From: Achromobacter sp. MFA1 R4
GTDB lineage: Bacteria; Pseudomonadota; Gammaproteobacteria; Burkholderiales; Burkholderiaceae_B
Direction of reading: 5' to 3'
Assembly: GCF_900156745.1 (NCBI RefSeq)
Contig: NZ_LT707065.1
Location: 1,736,001-1,800,000, forward strand
Length of the DNA: 64,000 nt
Position numbers and translations under genes: made by a program. Of this stretch, positions 42,398-52,212 are shown in pieces; position 1 is the first letter of the stretch, and every line of letters starts with the position of its first letter. The notes beneath the pieces were generated by a model. The model did no database searches. It had not been told where the DNA came from and worked only from the letters and a program-made list of their open reading frames with translations.

Positions 42398-44039
42398 GAC
42401 GTGCCTCGACCACCGTGAGATATTGGTCGCGCATCAGTTTCTTGTTGTACTTGCCGACACTGGTGCGCGCCAGAGATTCGACAAAGTATATCTTCTCCGG
42501 CACCGCGTATTTCGGGATCTCTCCCGCGTCAACGAAAGTGTGAAGATGACCTCGAACCGCCCGCTCATCCAGGGCGGGAGAGACCGTGGGATCGGCAACG
42601 ACCAAGGCGGCCGGCCGTTCTCCCCACCTTGGGTCCGGGAGCCCAATCACGGCGGCTTCTTTGACATGAGGATGCCGGCAAATCAGCTCTTCGAGCTTAT
42701 AGGAAGACAGCCACTCGCCACCGGTCTTGATCACGTCCTTGAGGCGATCGGTGATGCGCAGATAGCCGCTGTGGTCTAGCGTTCCAATATCTCCGGTATG
42801 TAGATAGCCGCCGCGCCAAAGCTCGGCCGAAGCTGACTCGTTGCGAAAGTACCCCGGCGTCAGCCACGGCGCCCGCAGGACGACCTCACCGGGACGGCCG
42901 CTTCCCTGCGCGATGGGGGTCATCTGGTCATCGACAATCTGCACATCCACCAGGGGCAAGGCCCGGCCGGCCGCAACGCGGGCGGAGAGGATGGGTTCAG
43001 CGTCGCAGAGCGCTTGGTCGGTCTCGACCTGGGCGCTGACGATGAATGGGCAGGTCTCCGACATGCCATATCCTGCGAACACGTCCATGCCCTTTCCCAA
43101 CGCCGACCTGGCCAGGCTGGACGGAAACGAGGCGCCTCCCACGACGACCTTCCAGCCGCTCAAGTCGGTGTGGCTGGCGTCTGCCTGGTCAAGCAGCATG
43201 CGCAGGATGGTCGGTACGCAGTGGGAAAACGTGACGCCCTCGCGTGTGCGCAGCGCGAGGAGTCCATCGGGTGTGTAGCGACCAGGATAGACCTGCTTCA
43301 CCCCCATCATGGTCGCGACATAGGGCATGCCCCACGCATGGACGTGAAACATCGGCGTGATCGGCATGTAAACATCGCCGCGATGAAAGCGGCCTTGGTC
43401 ACGCGGCATGGCGAAGGCCGCGGCTACCGCCAGCGTGTGCAGCACGAGTTGCCGATGCGAGTAGTAGACGCCTTTTGGCATGCCAGTAGTGCCGCTGGTG
43501 TAGAACAAGGTGGCACGTGTGTTCTCATCGAAATCGGCGAACGGATAGTGAGCATCGGCGCTGGCGAGCAAGGACTCGTAGTCAGTCCCAGACGGCTCCG
43601 CGTCGTCACTCAGCCGAACGACATGCCGCACCGACGGCAGCTGCGCCAGCATGTCCTCGATGACCGGCCGGAAATCTTCATGGACCAACAAGACCTTCGG
43701 TTCGGCTTGCGCCAGCGTAAACAGGATCTGCTGCGCACTGAGCCGCACATTCACGGTCTGGAGTGTCGAGCCCATCATCGGCACACCAAAGAAACACTCC
43801 AAGTAGCGGTGGCTGTCCCAGTCCAAAATGGCGACCGTGTCGCCGTGCTGGACTCCGAGCCGGGCCAGCGCGCTCGCCAGCCGGCCTATCCGTTCGCGCA
43901 GGGTTCGGTAGCTGTAGCGGATCACGTCCCGGTAGACAATTTCCTGGTCCGGTGCCTGAGCCAGCGGGGTCAACAAAAGTTGCTTGATAAGCAGCGGGTA
44001 CTCGCCCGCAGGCAAGGCATGAGATTGATGAGCGGGCAT
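42378..44039 (-). CDS. AMP-forming acyl-CoA synthetase/ligase
   Basis: This is a 553-residue ANL-superfamily enzyme. It has the P-loop TLFYTSGTTGMPKGVYYSHR, the A5 motif GYGMSETCP, the A7/A8 region YLHTGDIGTLDHSGYLRITD with RLKDVIKTGGEW, and the C-terminal catalytic Lys in SVGKYNKK. It activates a carboxylic acid to its CoA thioester with ATP, the expected first step of this operon. The closest style is medium/long-chain fatty-acyl-CoA ligases. The exact substrate cannot be read from the sequence. Confidence 0.92.
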   Translation of the reverse strand: MPAHQSHALPAGEYPLLIKQLLLTPLAQAPDQEIVYRDVIRYSYRTLRERIGRLASALARLGVQHGDTVAILDWDSHRYLECFFGVPMMGSTLQTVNVRLSAQQILFTLAQAEPKVLLVHEDFRPVIEDMLAQLPSVRHVVRLSDDAEPSGTDYESLLASADAHYPFADFDENTRATLFYTSGTTGMPKGVYYSHRQLVLHTLAVAAAFAMPRDQGRFHRGDVYMPITPMFHVHAWGMPYVATMMGVKQVYPGRYTPDGLLALRTREGVTFSHCVPTILRMLLDQADASHTDLSGWKVVVGGASFPSSLARSALGKGMDVFAGYGMSETCPFIVSAQVETDQALCDAEPILSARVAAGRALPLVDVQIVDDQMTPIAQGSGRPGEVVLRAPWLTPGYFRNESASAELWRGGYLHTGDIGTLDHSGYLRITDRLKDVIKTGGEWLSSYKLEELICRHPHVKEAAVIGLPDPRWGERPAALVVADPTVSPALDERAVRGHLHTFVDAGEIPKYAVPEKIYFVESLARTSVGKYNKKLMRDQYLTVVEARHGETGA

Positions 44040-44083
44040 GCACCTGTCTCCATTATCGTTATCGGTCGGTCTCGTCAGCCAGC

Positions 44084-44863
44084 CTATGGCTGCGAACTCA
44101 CAAAGCGTTCCAGCACTCTGGCCAAGACGGAAGGTTGCTCCAATTGCGGCCAGTGACCCGCACCTGGGACATGTTCGAACGTGCGACGGACAAACCGCTT
44201 TGCTCCGTCTTCGAGCATGTCTGCCGTGAAAAAGGCGTCGTCTGTCGCCACTGTCAGGACTGGCGCATCAATGAGGGACCGCTGCTCCCCGGCGGGGTGG
44301 CCGCCCGTCCAGGCATGAAGCTGCTCGAGTGCGGTCGCCGGGCCTGTTGCGAGCGTGGCCCGCACGAGGATGTCAGCGGATCTGTCGTCCAATGCTTTAG
44401 CCATCGCATGCTTGCCTGCGCCGATAGCACAAGGATCGGTCAATACCGCACGCGACTCAAACCGCGCCAACACCTCCGTAGGCAACGGGTAGCCACCCAG
44501 CGGCGCGGGCGTGACACGCACCAGTCCGGTCAGGCGCCGGCCTACCTTCATGGCGGCTAGCTCCGCAACCTGCGCACCCATGCTGTGGCCGACAAAAATC
44601 AGTCGCTCCGCTTGCGCATCATCGTGGCCCGGGCCGGACAGGCCGGCTTGTCCCAACACCTGCTGAGCATAGTTCTCCAACGTCACGGCGGACGTCCCAC
44701 GCTGCGCCGAGGCAGCACGCAGCCGGCAATTCACTATCTTCCAGTCAGGCAAGGCCAGTTGATCGAGCAAGGGCTTCCAGACTTCGGGGCCGTCTAGGTA
44801 CCCATGCACGAGGACGAGAATTCGCTCAGGATGGGAGAGATTCGCAGGCGTTGCGATGGTCAT
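44084..44863 (-). CDS. Alpha/beta hydrolase
   Basis: This 259-residue enzyme has the oxyanion segment LVHGYLDG, nucleophile elbow GHSMG (Ser94), acid in VATDDAFF and catalytic His in GAGHWP. It is probably a cytosolic esterase or C-C hydrolase of the BioH/MhpC type. It overlaps the next upstream hydrolase gene by 4 bp. In this operon it may hydrolyse an ester or ring-cleavage product to free the acid taken up by the CoA ligase. Confidence 0.88.
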   Translation of the reverse strand: MTIATPANLSHPERILVLVHGYLDGPEVWKPLLDQLALPDWKIVNCRLRAASAQRGTSAVTLENYAQQVLGQAGLSGPGHDDAQAERLIFVGHSMGAQVAELAAMKVGRRLTGLVRVTPAPLGGYPLPTEVLARFESRAVLTDPCAIGAGKHAMAKALDDRSADILVRATLATGPATALEQLHAWTGGHPAGEQRSLIDAPVLTVATDDAFFTADMLEDGAKRFVRRTFEHVPGAGHWPQLEQPSVLARVLERFVSSQP

Positions 44864-45771
44864 TCGCGCAGGCCCTCGATCAGATGCTCAACGAACCAGT
44901 CGCGAGCCGCGGCGCTCGACTCCTCGAATTCACTGCGATAGGCATCGAAGTGTCCCCGATCGATCAGTTTGAGGCGCTTGGGCTCGACCGCGCGCTCGAA
45001 GGCTGAAAGCGCCAGGTCGGTGGGCGTAATGACATCATTCCTGGCGACCACCATCAGCAAGGGCTTGGGGCCGATCCGGGAAATCCAGAGTCCCGGCTCA
45101 TACACTTGCGCAAGACGCGTGGAGCGCACCGTTATCGTGTCACCGTGCTCAACGCCATCAGGAATCTCATAGGCATCGTGAAAATCAATCATGTCCTGCG
45201 ACCGGTACGCGGCGCGCTGGGTCATGTCCAGACTGACCACCAACTGCCTCTTTGGCGGCTCTCCGCGCAGCTGTCCGCGCTCATCCTCGTTGAAGAACTC
45301 TTGCAGGGCCGCGCGTGCATCAGGAGAGACGCGCCTCAGGCTCTGCTCGTAGCCGCTGATAATCGGAACCTGAACCGACACGGCGCGAACACGGGCGTCC
45401 GTGGCACCGAGCACGATGGCATGCCCGCCCGCGTAGCTCGTTCCCCATATCCCCAACCGGTTGCGGTCCACCCCCGGCAAGCTCTCGAGATAGGAAATAA
45501 CCCGGCGCCAATCCGATATCTGCTGCCAAGGATCAATGTCGCCGCGGATCTCCCCTCCGCTCAGTCCGAAGTTGCGATGGTCATGGACAATGACCACGAA
45601 CCCCGCATCGCAAAAGCGTTCTGCGTACGCCTGCAGGCCGCGATACTTCAGGCCAGAGAACCCGTGCGCCATGGTGATAGCCGGCGCCGGACCCTCATGC
45701 CTGGGGCGAAACACCCAGGCATGCAGCTTGATGCCCCCGTCGGCGGGAATATAGTGTTCTTCAGGTTGCAT
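44860..45771 (-). CDS. Alpha/beta hydrolase (X-Pro dipeptidyl-peptidase/dienelactone hydrolase-like)
   Basis: This is a 303-residue enzyme. It starts PADGGIKLHAWVFRPRHEGP, has oxyanion motif MAHGFSG and nucleophile elbow GTSYAGG (Ser112), acid Asp in VARNDVITP and His in DRGHFDAY. The GxSYxG elbow and the N-terminal strand pattern fit the acetyl-xylan esterase/DLH-like hydrolases. No signal peptide is present. It overlaps the second hydrolase by 4 bp, so the two are co-translated, possibly acting on the same substrate. Confidence 0.88.
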   Translation of the reverse strand: MQPEEHYIPADGGIKLHAWVFRPRHEGPAPAITMAHGFSGLKYRGLQAYAERFCDAGFVVIVHDHRNFGLSGGEIRGDIDPWQQISDWRRVISYLESLPGVDRNRLGIWGTSYAGGHAIVLGATDARVRAVSVQVPIISGYEQSLRRVSPDARAALQEFFNEDERGQLRGEPPKRQLVVSLDMTQRAAYRSQDMIDFHDAYEIPDGVEHGDTITVRSTRLAQVYEPGLWISRIGPKPLLMVVARNDVITPTDLALSAFERAVEPKRLKLIDRGHFDAYRSEFEESSAAARDWFVEHLIEGLRE

Positions 45772-45801
45772 GGAATTCCTCGAATCGTGAAGGCTGGACG
45801 A

Positions 45802-46602
45802 CTACTGCCCGTTGAACACCATGGCCGGCCGCTCTTTGCCGGCTTCGATAGCTTCGATCGCGGACGCGACGCCGCGCTGCACGTCATCGGTGGCCAACAG
45901 GACGGACACGTGCTCGATCATGGCTTCATCCGCCGCGCGCACGCCGCCGGCGGACCAGGCGCTCAGAATGGCCTTGGTCACGCCATGAGCACGAGTCGGC
46001 CCTGAGGCCAGTTTGACAGCCAGATCAAATGCCGTGGAATGCAGGTCGGAGTCCGGCACGACCTTGGTGGCGATGTGCAAGGCCAGAGCCTCGCGAGCGG
46101 AGATCTCCTCGGAGAGCATCACCAGGCGCGCCGCAACACTGCGGCCGGCACGTTCCGCCACCCGCTGCACGCCTCCCGCAAGCGGCGCCACCCCCAACGT
46201 GGCCTCGGAAAAGCGGAATCGCGCCGATTCCGCCGCCACAATGAAATCCGTGTGCAGGGCGAGTTCAAAGCCACCACCGAATGCGCGTCCGCGGACTTCC
46301 GTGACGGTGGGAATGGACGCGGACTCGATGGCATTAAGCACGCCATTAGAAAAGCCAAAGCGCTCGCGCCGTGTGGAGTGGTCGGTCAGGTGGGGCCATT
46401 CGCGGAAGTCACCACCCAGGCAGAAATCGCTACCCATCCCGCGAAAAAGAAGGCAGCGGGCCCCTTCTCGGATACCACGCCGCATCGCTGCGTCCAACTG
46501 CGCGAATAGAGGACGATTCAGTCGATTCTGCGGCGGGCGCTGGAGCGTAACGATCGCAACGCCCTGCTTGAGTTCGTAGCCTACGGTCTCTTCAGTGCTC
46601 AT
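45802..46602 (-). CDS. Enoyl-CoA hydratase/isomerase family protein
   Basis: This 266-residue crotonase starts at ATG 46602, preceded by AAGGAG; a longer frame starts at 46641. The oxyanion-hole segments CLGGDFREW and EVRGRAFGGGFELAL are visible. The catalytic loop is FSEATLGVAPLAGGVQRVAE, keeping one of the two usual Glu. It may hydrate or isomerise an unsaturated CoA ester different from that handled by the FadB-like fusion in the same operon. Confidence 0.9.
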   Translation of the reverse strand: MSTEETVGYELKQGVAIVTLQRPPQNRLNRPLFAQLDAAMRRGIREGARCLLFRGMGSDFCLGGDFREWPHLTDHSTRRERFGFSNGVLNAIESASIPTVTEVRGRAFGGGFELALHTDFIVAAESARFRFSEATLGVAPLAGGVQRVAERAGRSVAARLVMLSEEISAREALALHIATKVVPDSDLHSTAFDLAVKLASGPTRAHGVTKAILSAWSAGGVRAADEAMIEHVSVLLATDDVQRGVASAIEAIEAGKERPAMVFNGQ

Positions 46603-46618
46603 GACGAAGCTCCTTGAT

Positions 46619-47092
46619 TCAAACGGTTTCCCATATTTCATTGAGCGAATTCCGGTCGCTCAATACGCTGGCGATGGCAACGACCCGCCAGCCGCCGGAA
46701 GTTCGGTGTATCTCGAAATGGACTGCGCGACGTTCGATTTCCGTCTCGTCGGCACGACGGCGAGACCAAATGACATCGATCGAGCCGGCGTTCTGGTTGT
46801 AGCCCTTCACATGACGATCCAGGACCACCGTATGGGTATAGCTCTCGGCTTGCAGCGGAATCTGGTTGGCGCGCAGCAGGGCAATGACATCTTCGCCCGT
46901 CATCAGGCAACGGGTCATATTCACCGATGCGGCATGCAACGGAGCCCCCCAGAAATTGAGGATTTCCTGCACGCCTGAGCCTGAATCGGCGCCCAACTTG
47001 ATCCACATCGGGAGATAGGTATCGAAGAACCAGGCATTCATTTCCGCCACGGCGGTTCGCACAGGTTCGACTGACTGACATCTGGTAGACAT
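46619..47092 (-). CDS. NTF2/SnoaL-like small protein
   Basis: This 157-residue protein begins with a helix (VRTAVAEMNAWFFDTYLPMW) and ends with the curved sheet typical of the NTF2-like cone (VIWSRRRADETEIERRAVHFEI; GGWRVVAIASVLSDR). Such proteins act as small isomerases, hydratases or accessory subunits. The exact role is not readable. It sits between the Bug-type binding protein and the enoyl-CoA hydratase in one strand-continuous operon. Confidence 0.7.
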   Translation of the reverse strand: MSTRCQSVEPVRTAVAEMNAWFFDTYLPMWIKLGADSGSGVQEILNFWGAPLHAASVNMTRCLMTGEDVIALLRANQIPLQAESYTHTVVLDRHVKGYNQNAGSIDVIWSRRRADETEIERRAVHFEIHRTSGGWRVVAIASVLSDRNSLNEIWETV

Positions 47093-47118
47093 GTGTCGCC
47101 CTCGAGAAATTTCAGGTA

Positions 47119-48108
47119 TCAGTCCAGCTTCGCGCCGGACTGTTCAACGACCTTCTTCCAAAGCGGCGCTTCGCGTTGATAGGTGGCCGCAACGTCGGCC
47201 GGTCCCTGGAAGCTGGGCTCCCATCCCAGACCGCGGATGCGCTCTTGCACATCTTTTCGCTTGAGGGCCTCGTCCACGACGCCGGCCAGCTTGTCGACGA
47301 TAGGCGCGGGCGTGCCAGCGGGCGCGGCCATTCCCACCCAACCCACTGCACGCAGCAACGGATCGTCGAATCCGGCTTCGCTGAGCGTGGGAACCTCCGG
47401 CATGACACGGCTGCGACCGGGGCCGCTCACACCAATCGCCTTGAGCCGGCCGTCCGCGACAAACTGGGCCGCCTGGGCTCCCGTGGCAAACGAGATCTGA
47501 ATATTGCCGGCAATCAGATCGTTGATCATGAGCGACTCGCCGCGATAAGCAATGTGCACCATGCCTCCGTCAAGGATGTCGTTGATGCGGCTGGCGCTCA
47601 TGTGGGCGATTGTCCCCACGCCCCAGGACCCATAAGAGAGCTTGCCCTTGTGGGCGCTGACGTACTTGCGTAGGTCTTCAGCGTTGTTGATATTCAGCTT
47701 CGCATCGACCACCAGGAACAGAGGTGCATCGGCTACCTTGGCGACCAGCTTCAGGTCCTTTCCCGGGCTATAAGGCAGCTTGGTGTAGAGAAACTGGTTG
47801 ATCATCAGGTTTGAACTCAATGCCACCGACAAGGTGTAGCCATCCGCCGGCGACTTGGCCACCGCGTCCACGCCGATGTTGCCAGCCGCGCCGGTTCGGT
47901 TGTCGACGATGACGGGCTGTCCCAGAGATCGGCTCATCTGGTCACCTAGCGTACGTGCCACGATATCCACGGCACCCCCTGCGGCATATGGCGCGATGAT
48001 CTTGACCGGCTCAGTGGGATAGGCCTGCGCATGCGCTGCCGCGCCTGTGCCCAGCAGCAGCGACAGGGTGATCGAGAAAAGCGCCTTGCTTTGGCGAGTA
48101 AGGTTCAT
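47119..48108 (-). CDS. Bug-family tripartite tricarboxylate transporter receptor
   Basis: This 329-residue periplasmic binding protein has a signal peptide (MNLTRQSKALFSITLSLLLG to AHAQ), then YPTEPVKIIAPYAAGGAVDI and VDNRTGAAGNIGVDAVAKS, the Bug family signatures. It ends near PLWKKVVEQSGAKLD. Bug proteins bind carboxylates and often have no adjacent TctAB membrane genes, as here. Its place inside the catabolic operon suggests that it binds the substrate acid. Bug families are strongly expanded in Bordetella/Achromobacter relatives. Confidence 0.95.
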   Translation of the reverse strand: MNLTRQSKALFSITLSLLLGTGAAAHAQAYPTEPVKIIAPYAAGGAVDIVARTLGDQMSRSLGQPVIVDNRTGAAGNIGVDAVAKSPADGYTLSVALSSNLMINQFLYTKLPYSPGKDLKLVAKVADAPLFLVVDAKLNINNAEDLRKYVSAHKGKLSYGSWGVGTIAHMSASRINDILDGGMVHIAYRGESLMINDLIAGNIQISFATGAQAAQFVADGRLKAIGVSGPGRSRVMPEVPTLSEAGFDDPLLRAVGWVGMAAPAGTPAPIVDKLAGVVDEALKRKDVQERIRGLGWEPSFQGPADVAATYQREAPLWKKVVEQSGAKLD

Positions 48109-48152
48109 TGTTGTCTCCGTTGGTCTGATAGTTAATTTGTTTTTGTCTTCCG

Positions 48153-48929
48153 CTACATCCAGCTAAGCGTCTGCCCGCCATCTACTGCGAGTACGGCGCC
48201 AGTGATGTAGCGTCCTGCGTCCGAGGCCAGCAGCAACATGGCGCCGTCAAGATCGGATGGTTGGCCGAATCGGCGCATGGGAATGCGCTTTCTGATGGAT
48301 TCATCGAAGCCGTGATCCGCGAAATGCGCATGCATGTCGGTTTCAATGTTTCCTGGGGCCAGCGCGTTCACGCGTACCCCCTTGCCGGCAAGCTCGAGCG
48401 CCATGATCTGGGTCAGGTGGATCAAGCCGGCCTTCGAAGCGCCGTAGCTCGACATGTGGCCTGCGGCCCGCAGGCCAGAGGAGGACGCGACATTGATAAT
48501 GCTTCCGCTGCCGCGAACCGCCATTCGACGCGCCGCCTCTTGGGCGACCAGGAAGTTGCCCTTGAGATTCGTATCGAAAACGCGGGTGACTTCCTCCAAC
48601 GTCTGGTCGATGAAGCGGTCGACGTAGATGACGCCTGCGTTGTTGAAGAGGATGTCCACGGGCTGTCCGGCCTGGTCCTCGGCTGCGGCCCAAGCCGGGG
48701 CGATGCTGGATGGGTCCGTCAGGTCCAGGCTGACGGCGGCGGCGCCATACCCCTCGGCCCGGAGCGATGCAACGCCTTCCGCCAGCCGGTCGGCACGCCG
48801 GGCCGCAAGAATCACGAAGGCCCCGGCCTGGGCGAACAGTTTCGCGCTATGCAAGCCTATTCCACTGGAAGCGCCGGACACAAAGGTCACCTTGCCGCGC
48901 AGATTGAAAAGCGTATCGAGCATATTCAT
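48153..48929 (-). CDS. Short-chain dehydrogenase/reductase
   Basis: This 258-residue SDR starts at ATG 48929, overlapping the thiolase stop by 4 bp. It has the cofactor motif SGASSGIG (18-25), NNAG near residue 97, catalytic Ser near 149 and the Tyr162-x3-Lys166 pair, and it ends GGQTLSWM. An Arg pair after the second strand (AARRADR) hints at NADP(H), though this is weak. It probably oxidises or reduces a hydroxy/keto-acyl intermediate or alcohol of the pathway. Confidence 0.92.
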   Translation of the reverse strand: MNMLDTLFNLRGKVTFVSGASSGIGLHSAKLFAQAGAFVILAARRADRLAEGVASLRAEGYGAAAVSLDLTDPSSIAPAWAAAEDQAGQPVDILFNNAGVIYVDRFIDQTLEEVTRVFDTNLKGNFLVAQEAARRMAVRGSGSIINVASSSGLRAAGHMSSYGASKAGLIHLTQIMALELAGKGVRVNALAPGNIETDMHAHFADHGFDESIRKRIPMRRFGQPSDLDGAMLLLASDAGRYITGAVLAVDGGQTLSWM

Positions 48930-50113
48930 GGGAGCACCTCGAAAAGGCCGGCCGCGCCCATTCCGCCGCCCACGCACATGGTCACCACGACGAACTTGAC
49001 GCCCCGGCGACGACCCTCGATCAGGGCATGCCCGACAAGCCGCGAGCCGGTCATTCCGTAGGGATGCCCTATCGAGATACCGCCCCCGCTGACATTGAAC
49101 TTGTCAGGATCGATCCCGAGGGCATCACGGCAGTAGAGCGCCTGGCAGGCGAAGGCTTCGTTAAGTTCCCACAGCCCGATGTCGTCCACCGTCAAACCAT
49201 GCTGCTTGAGCAGGCGTGGCACGGCATGAATGGGGCCGATGCCCATTTCTTCGGGCGCCACGCCCGCCATGGCGATGCCGCGGTACAGCCCCAATGGCCG
49301 GAGCCCCCGACGTGCGGCGAGCGCGCCCTCCATGAGCACGCAGGCGCTGGCGCCGTCGGAGAGTTGGCTGGCGTTGCCGGCCGTGATGGTGCCGCCTTCG
49401 ATCACCGGTTTGAGCTGGCCCAGGCTTTCGATCGTAGTGCCCGGCCGATTGCCTTCGTCCTGCGTCAGGCGCTCCACCACGAAACTGTCGGCTTCGCCGT
49501 TCTTGCCTGGCACGCGCCGGGTCGACTCAAGAGGAACGATCTCCTGGCCGAATCGGCCCAGCGACTGAGCCAGCGCCGTGCGCTGCTGCGAGGTCAGGGC
49601 GTAGGCATCCTGCGCTTCACGGCTGATACGGTACTGACGAGCCACATGTTCGGCCGTCAGCAGCATCGGCATGTATGCGTGAGGCGCCCGGGCGATAACC
49701 GCCGCGTCCTGAGACTGGCTAACACCGTCGAAATACCTAATCTGCTCGGCCGAGATGTTCTCCTGGCCGCCCGCGATGACGACCCGCATACCGTCGACGA
49801 TGATCTGCTTGGCCGCGATGGCAACGGCCATCAAGCCCGAAGCGCACTGCCGATCAACCGTCTGGCCTGGCACCTGGTGCCCGAAGCCCGCCGCCAGCGC
49901 GGCATTGCGCGCCACGTTCATGCCTGCCGTACCCGAACTGAGGACGGTACCGGCTATCACATCGTCGATCTCCTGCGGCTCCAGATCGGCGCGTTCGGCC
50001 GCATGGAACAGCGCGTGGCCCAGTAGCGAGGGCGACTTGGTGTGATTGAAGGCCCCTTTGTAGGCGCGCCCGATCGGGGTTCGCGCCGTGGAAACGATGA
50101 CTGCGTCTTTCAT
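48926..50113 (-). CDS. Acetyl-CoA acyltransferase (thiolase)
   Basis: This 395-residue thiolase starts at ATG 50113; a longer frame at 50170 is unlikely. The catalytic residues are Cys90 (DRQCASG), the NEAFA motif, His in GHPYGMTG and the second Cys in MCVGGGMG. It cleaves a 3-ketoacyl-CoA to acetyl-CoA (or another short CoA) and a shortened acyl-CoA. It lies directly after the FadB-like gene (4-bp overlap), so the two form the end of a beta-oxidation spiral. Confidence 0.95.
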   Translation of the reverse strand: MKDAVIVSTARTPIGRAYKGAFNHTKSPSLLGHALFHAAERADLEPQEIDDVIAGTVLSSGTAGMNVARNAALAAGFGHQVPGQTVDRQCASGLMAVAIAAKQIIVDGMRVVIAGGQENISAEQIRYFDGVSQSQDAAVIARAPHAYMPMLLTAEHVARQYRISREAQDAYALTSQQRTALAQSLGRFGQEIVPLESTRRVPGKNGEADSFVVERLTQDEGNRPGTTIESLGQLKPVIEGGTITAGNASQLSDGASACVLMEGALAARRGLRPLGLYRGIAMAGVAPEEMGIGPIHAVPRLLKQHGLTVDDIGLWELNEAFACQALYCRDALGIDPDKFNVSGGGISIGHPYGMTGSRLVGHALIEGRRRGVKFVVVTMCVGGGMGAAGLFEVLP

Positions 50114-52212
50114 GCTGGCTCCTTCGTATCCAGGTCGGCCACCGCACCAATCGTGGTCGCCAGGCTCCAATAACCGTGCGCGTCACCAAACTCGGCTGCG
50201 TAGTGCCGAAGCCGCTGGCCGACAACCCGCAGCCCCAGGCGACGCGCGTAGAACAGCGGCCCGCCGCGCTCCGCGGGAAAGCCGTAGCCGGCCAGCCAAA
50301 CGACGTCGACATCCGATTCGCGATAAGCAATTCCCTCTTCGACGATGGAAAAGCCTTCATTGATGAGCGGAAAGAGGCAGCGCTCGACGATCTCGTTCGC
50401 GTCGATCCCAGCCCGAGGCGCAATGCCATGGCGCGCCGCCAGCGCCGCGATGGAACCGATAGCGGCGCCATCATCTACGATCCGTCTACCGTCGTAGGTG
50501 TAGAAGCCCTGGCCGCTCTTTTGGCCGAAATGCCCCAGGCCGGCCAATTGGCGGCAGACAATGCGGTAGTGCGGATCGTCTGGCAGGCTACTTTGCTTGC
50601 CGCGTTCCTCGACCACCTTGGCCACCACGTCCACGCCCGCCAGGTCCATCATTCGGCAGGGCCCCATGGCCATGCCGAACGATTCAAGCGCCGCGTCGAT
50701 GCGCGCAGGTGTGCAGCCTTGCAGCAAAAGCGCCTCGACTTCACGCAGATAGGGTTCGAGCATGCGATTGCCGATGAAGCCATAACACACGCCGGTGATG
50801 ACGGGACTCTTGGCAATCCGACGGACGAAGTCCATGGCGGTGGCCATCACAGCGTCGTCGGTGGCCTGGCCTCGGACCACTTCCACCAACCGCATCACGT
50901 TGGCCGGGCTGAAGAAATGCAAGCCTAGGAAGTCACTCGCCCGGCCGCTTTCCTTTGCCAGCAGGTCGATGTTCAGCGTGGAGGTGTTGCTGGCGATGAT
51001 CGCCCCAGGCCTGCAGGCCTGGCCCAGACGCCGTGCGATCTCGCGCTTGATGTCCAGGTTCTCGTAGACGGCTTCGATGATCAGATCCGCATCGCGCACC
51101 GCTTCGAACACGGCGCAGGCCTGAATGCGCGACGAGAGCTGCTGGGCGCGCTGGGCGTCAATGCGGTTGGACGTGACCTGCCGCTGGTATTCGCCACGAA
51201 TCGTATCCAACGCCGCAGCGGCACGCTCCGGGTCGGTCTCGATCACCGTCGCATCGAAGCCTCCCTGGGCCACCGCCATGGCGATGCCGCGGCCCATCGT
51301 ACCGCCCCCGATGATGGCCACCCGGGAAATGTCACGAATTTTCGCCCCCGCATAAGAGGCGGGCAGTTTGGCTGCCGCGCGGGTGGCGACGAAGGCATGC
51401 TGCAGCCCCTGGGCCGCTTCTGAAGCGTTGCATTGCTCAAAGCGCTGCCGTTCCTGCCTAACCGCCTCAGCAAAGGGCAGGCGGATCGCGTCATGCACGC
51501 AAGCCAGGATCTGCGAGGCTGCATAGGCCGGTGCCTTGACCCTCTTGATGAACGGATGCCAGGTGTCGAGCTGCAAATCGGCGGTGTCGGCCCCGCGTAC
51601 TGCGAGCTCGCTGGTGCGTCTTGTTGAGCCAGTCTGGGCTAGCCTTTCGGCAAAATCGAGGGCAGCCTGGACCACATCGCCCGTCGCCACGGCATCAACC
51701 AGGCCGATCGCCTTAGCCTGTGCGGCGTCAATCGCTTCACCGCCGATCATCATGCGCAAGGCCGCATCCACGCCCACGAGGCGCGGCAGGCGCTGCGTGC
51801 CCGTGCCACCAGGGATGACTCCCAACCTAATCTCTGGCAAGCCGAGCGTTGCGTCTTGGGCTGCCACCCGCGCATGGCAACCCAACGCCAGTTCCAGGCC
51901 GCCGCCAAGCGCGGAGCCTTCAATCGCTGCCACGATCGGCTTATCCAGCGCATCGAGCAGTCCGATCACCTGCGTCAGGTCGCGTCCCGCAAACATGGAC
52001 CCCGAGCGGAATTCCGAGATGTCGGCGCCAGCACTGAAGATGCGGCCATTGCCCGTCAACACGACCGCTCGGACACCGGGATCTTCCGCCGCACGCATGA
52101 TCGCATCGTAGAGCACGATGCGCACGCCCCGGGAAAGGGCGTTGACCGGCGGCGACCAGAGCCGGATCACCGCCGTCGCGCCAGTCTGGTCGTATGAGAG
52201 GAATTGCGTCAT
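50110..52212 (-). CDS. FadB/FadJ-like enoyl-CoA hydratase/3-hydroxyacyl-CoA dehydrogenase
   Basis: This is a 700-residue fusion; the ATG at 52212 overlaps the acyl-CoA dehydrogenase stop by 4 bp. The crotonase half shows [22 protein letters not shown] and [14 protein letters not shown] with Glu conserved. The dehydrogenase half shows the NAD motif [14 protein letters not shown], catalytic His in [12 protein letters not shown] and a C-terminal dimer domain ([13 protein letters not shown]). It carries out hydration and oxidation in beta-oxidation, upstream of the thiolase. Confidence 0.95.
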   Translation of the reverse strand: MTQFLSYDQTGATAVIRLWSPPVNALSRGVRIVLYDAIMRAAEDPGVRAVVLTGNGRIFSAGADISEFRSGSMFAGRDLTQVIGLLDALDKPIVAAIEGSALGGGLELALGCHARVAAQDATLGLPEIRLGVIPGGTGTQRLPRLVGVDAALRMMIGGEAIDAAQAKAIGLVDAVATGDVVQAALDFAERLAQTGSTRRTSELAVRGADTADLQLDTWHPFIKRVKAPAYAASQILACVHDAIRLPFAEAVRQERQRFEQCNASEAAQGLQHAFVATRAAAKLPASYAGAKIRDISRVAIIGGGTMGRGIAMAVAQGGFDATVIETDPERAAAALDTIRGEYQRQVTSNRIDAQRAQQLSSRIQACAVFEAVRDADLIIEAVYENLDIKREIARRLGQACRPGAIIASNTSTLNIDLLAKESGRASDFLGLHFFSPANVMRLVEVVRGQATDDAVMATAMDFVRRIAKSPVITGVCYGFIGNRMLEPYLREVEALLLQGCTPARIDAALESFGMAMGPCRMMDLAGVDVVAKVVEERGKQSSLPDDPHYRIVCRQLAGLGHFGQKSGQGFYTYDGRRIVDDGAAIGSIAALAARHGIAPRAGIDANEIVERCLFPLINEGFSIVEEGIAYRESDVDVVWLAGYGFPAERGGPLFYARRLGLRVVGQRLRHYAAEFGDAHGYWSLATTIGAVADLDTKEPA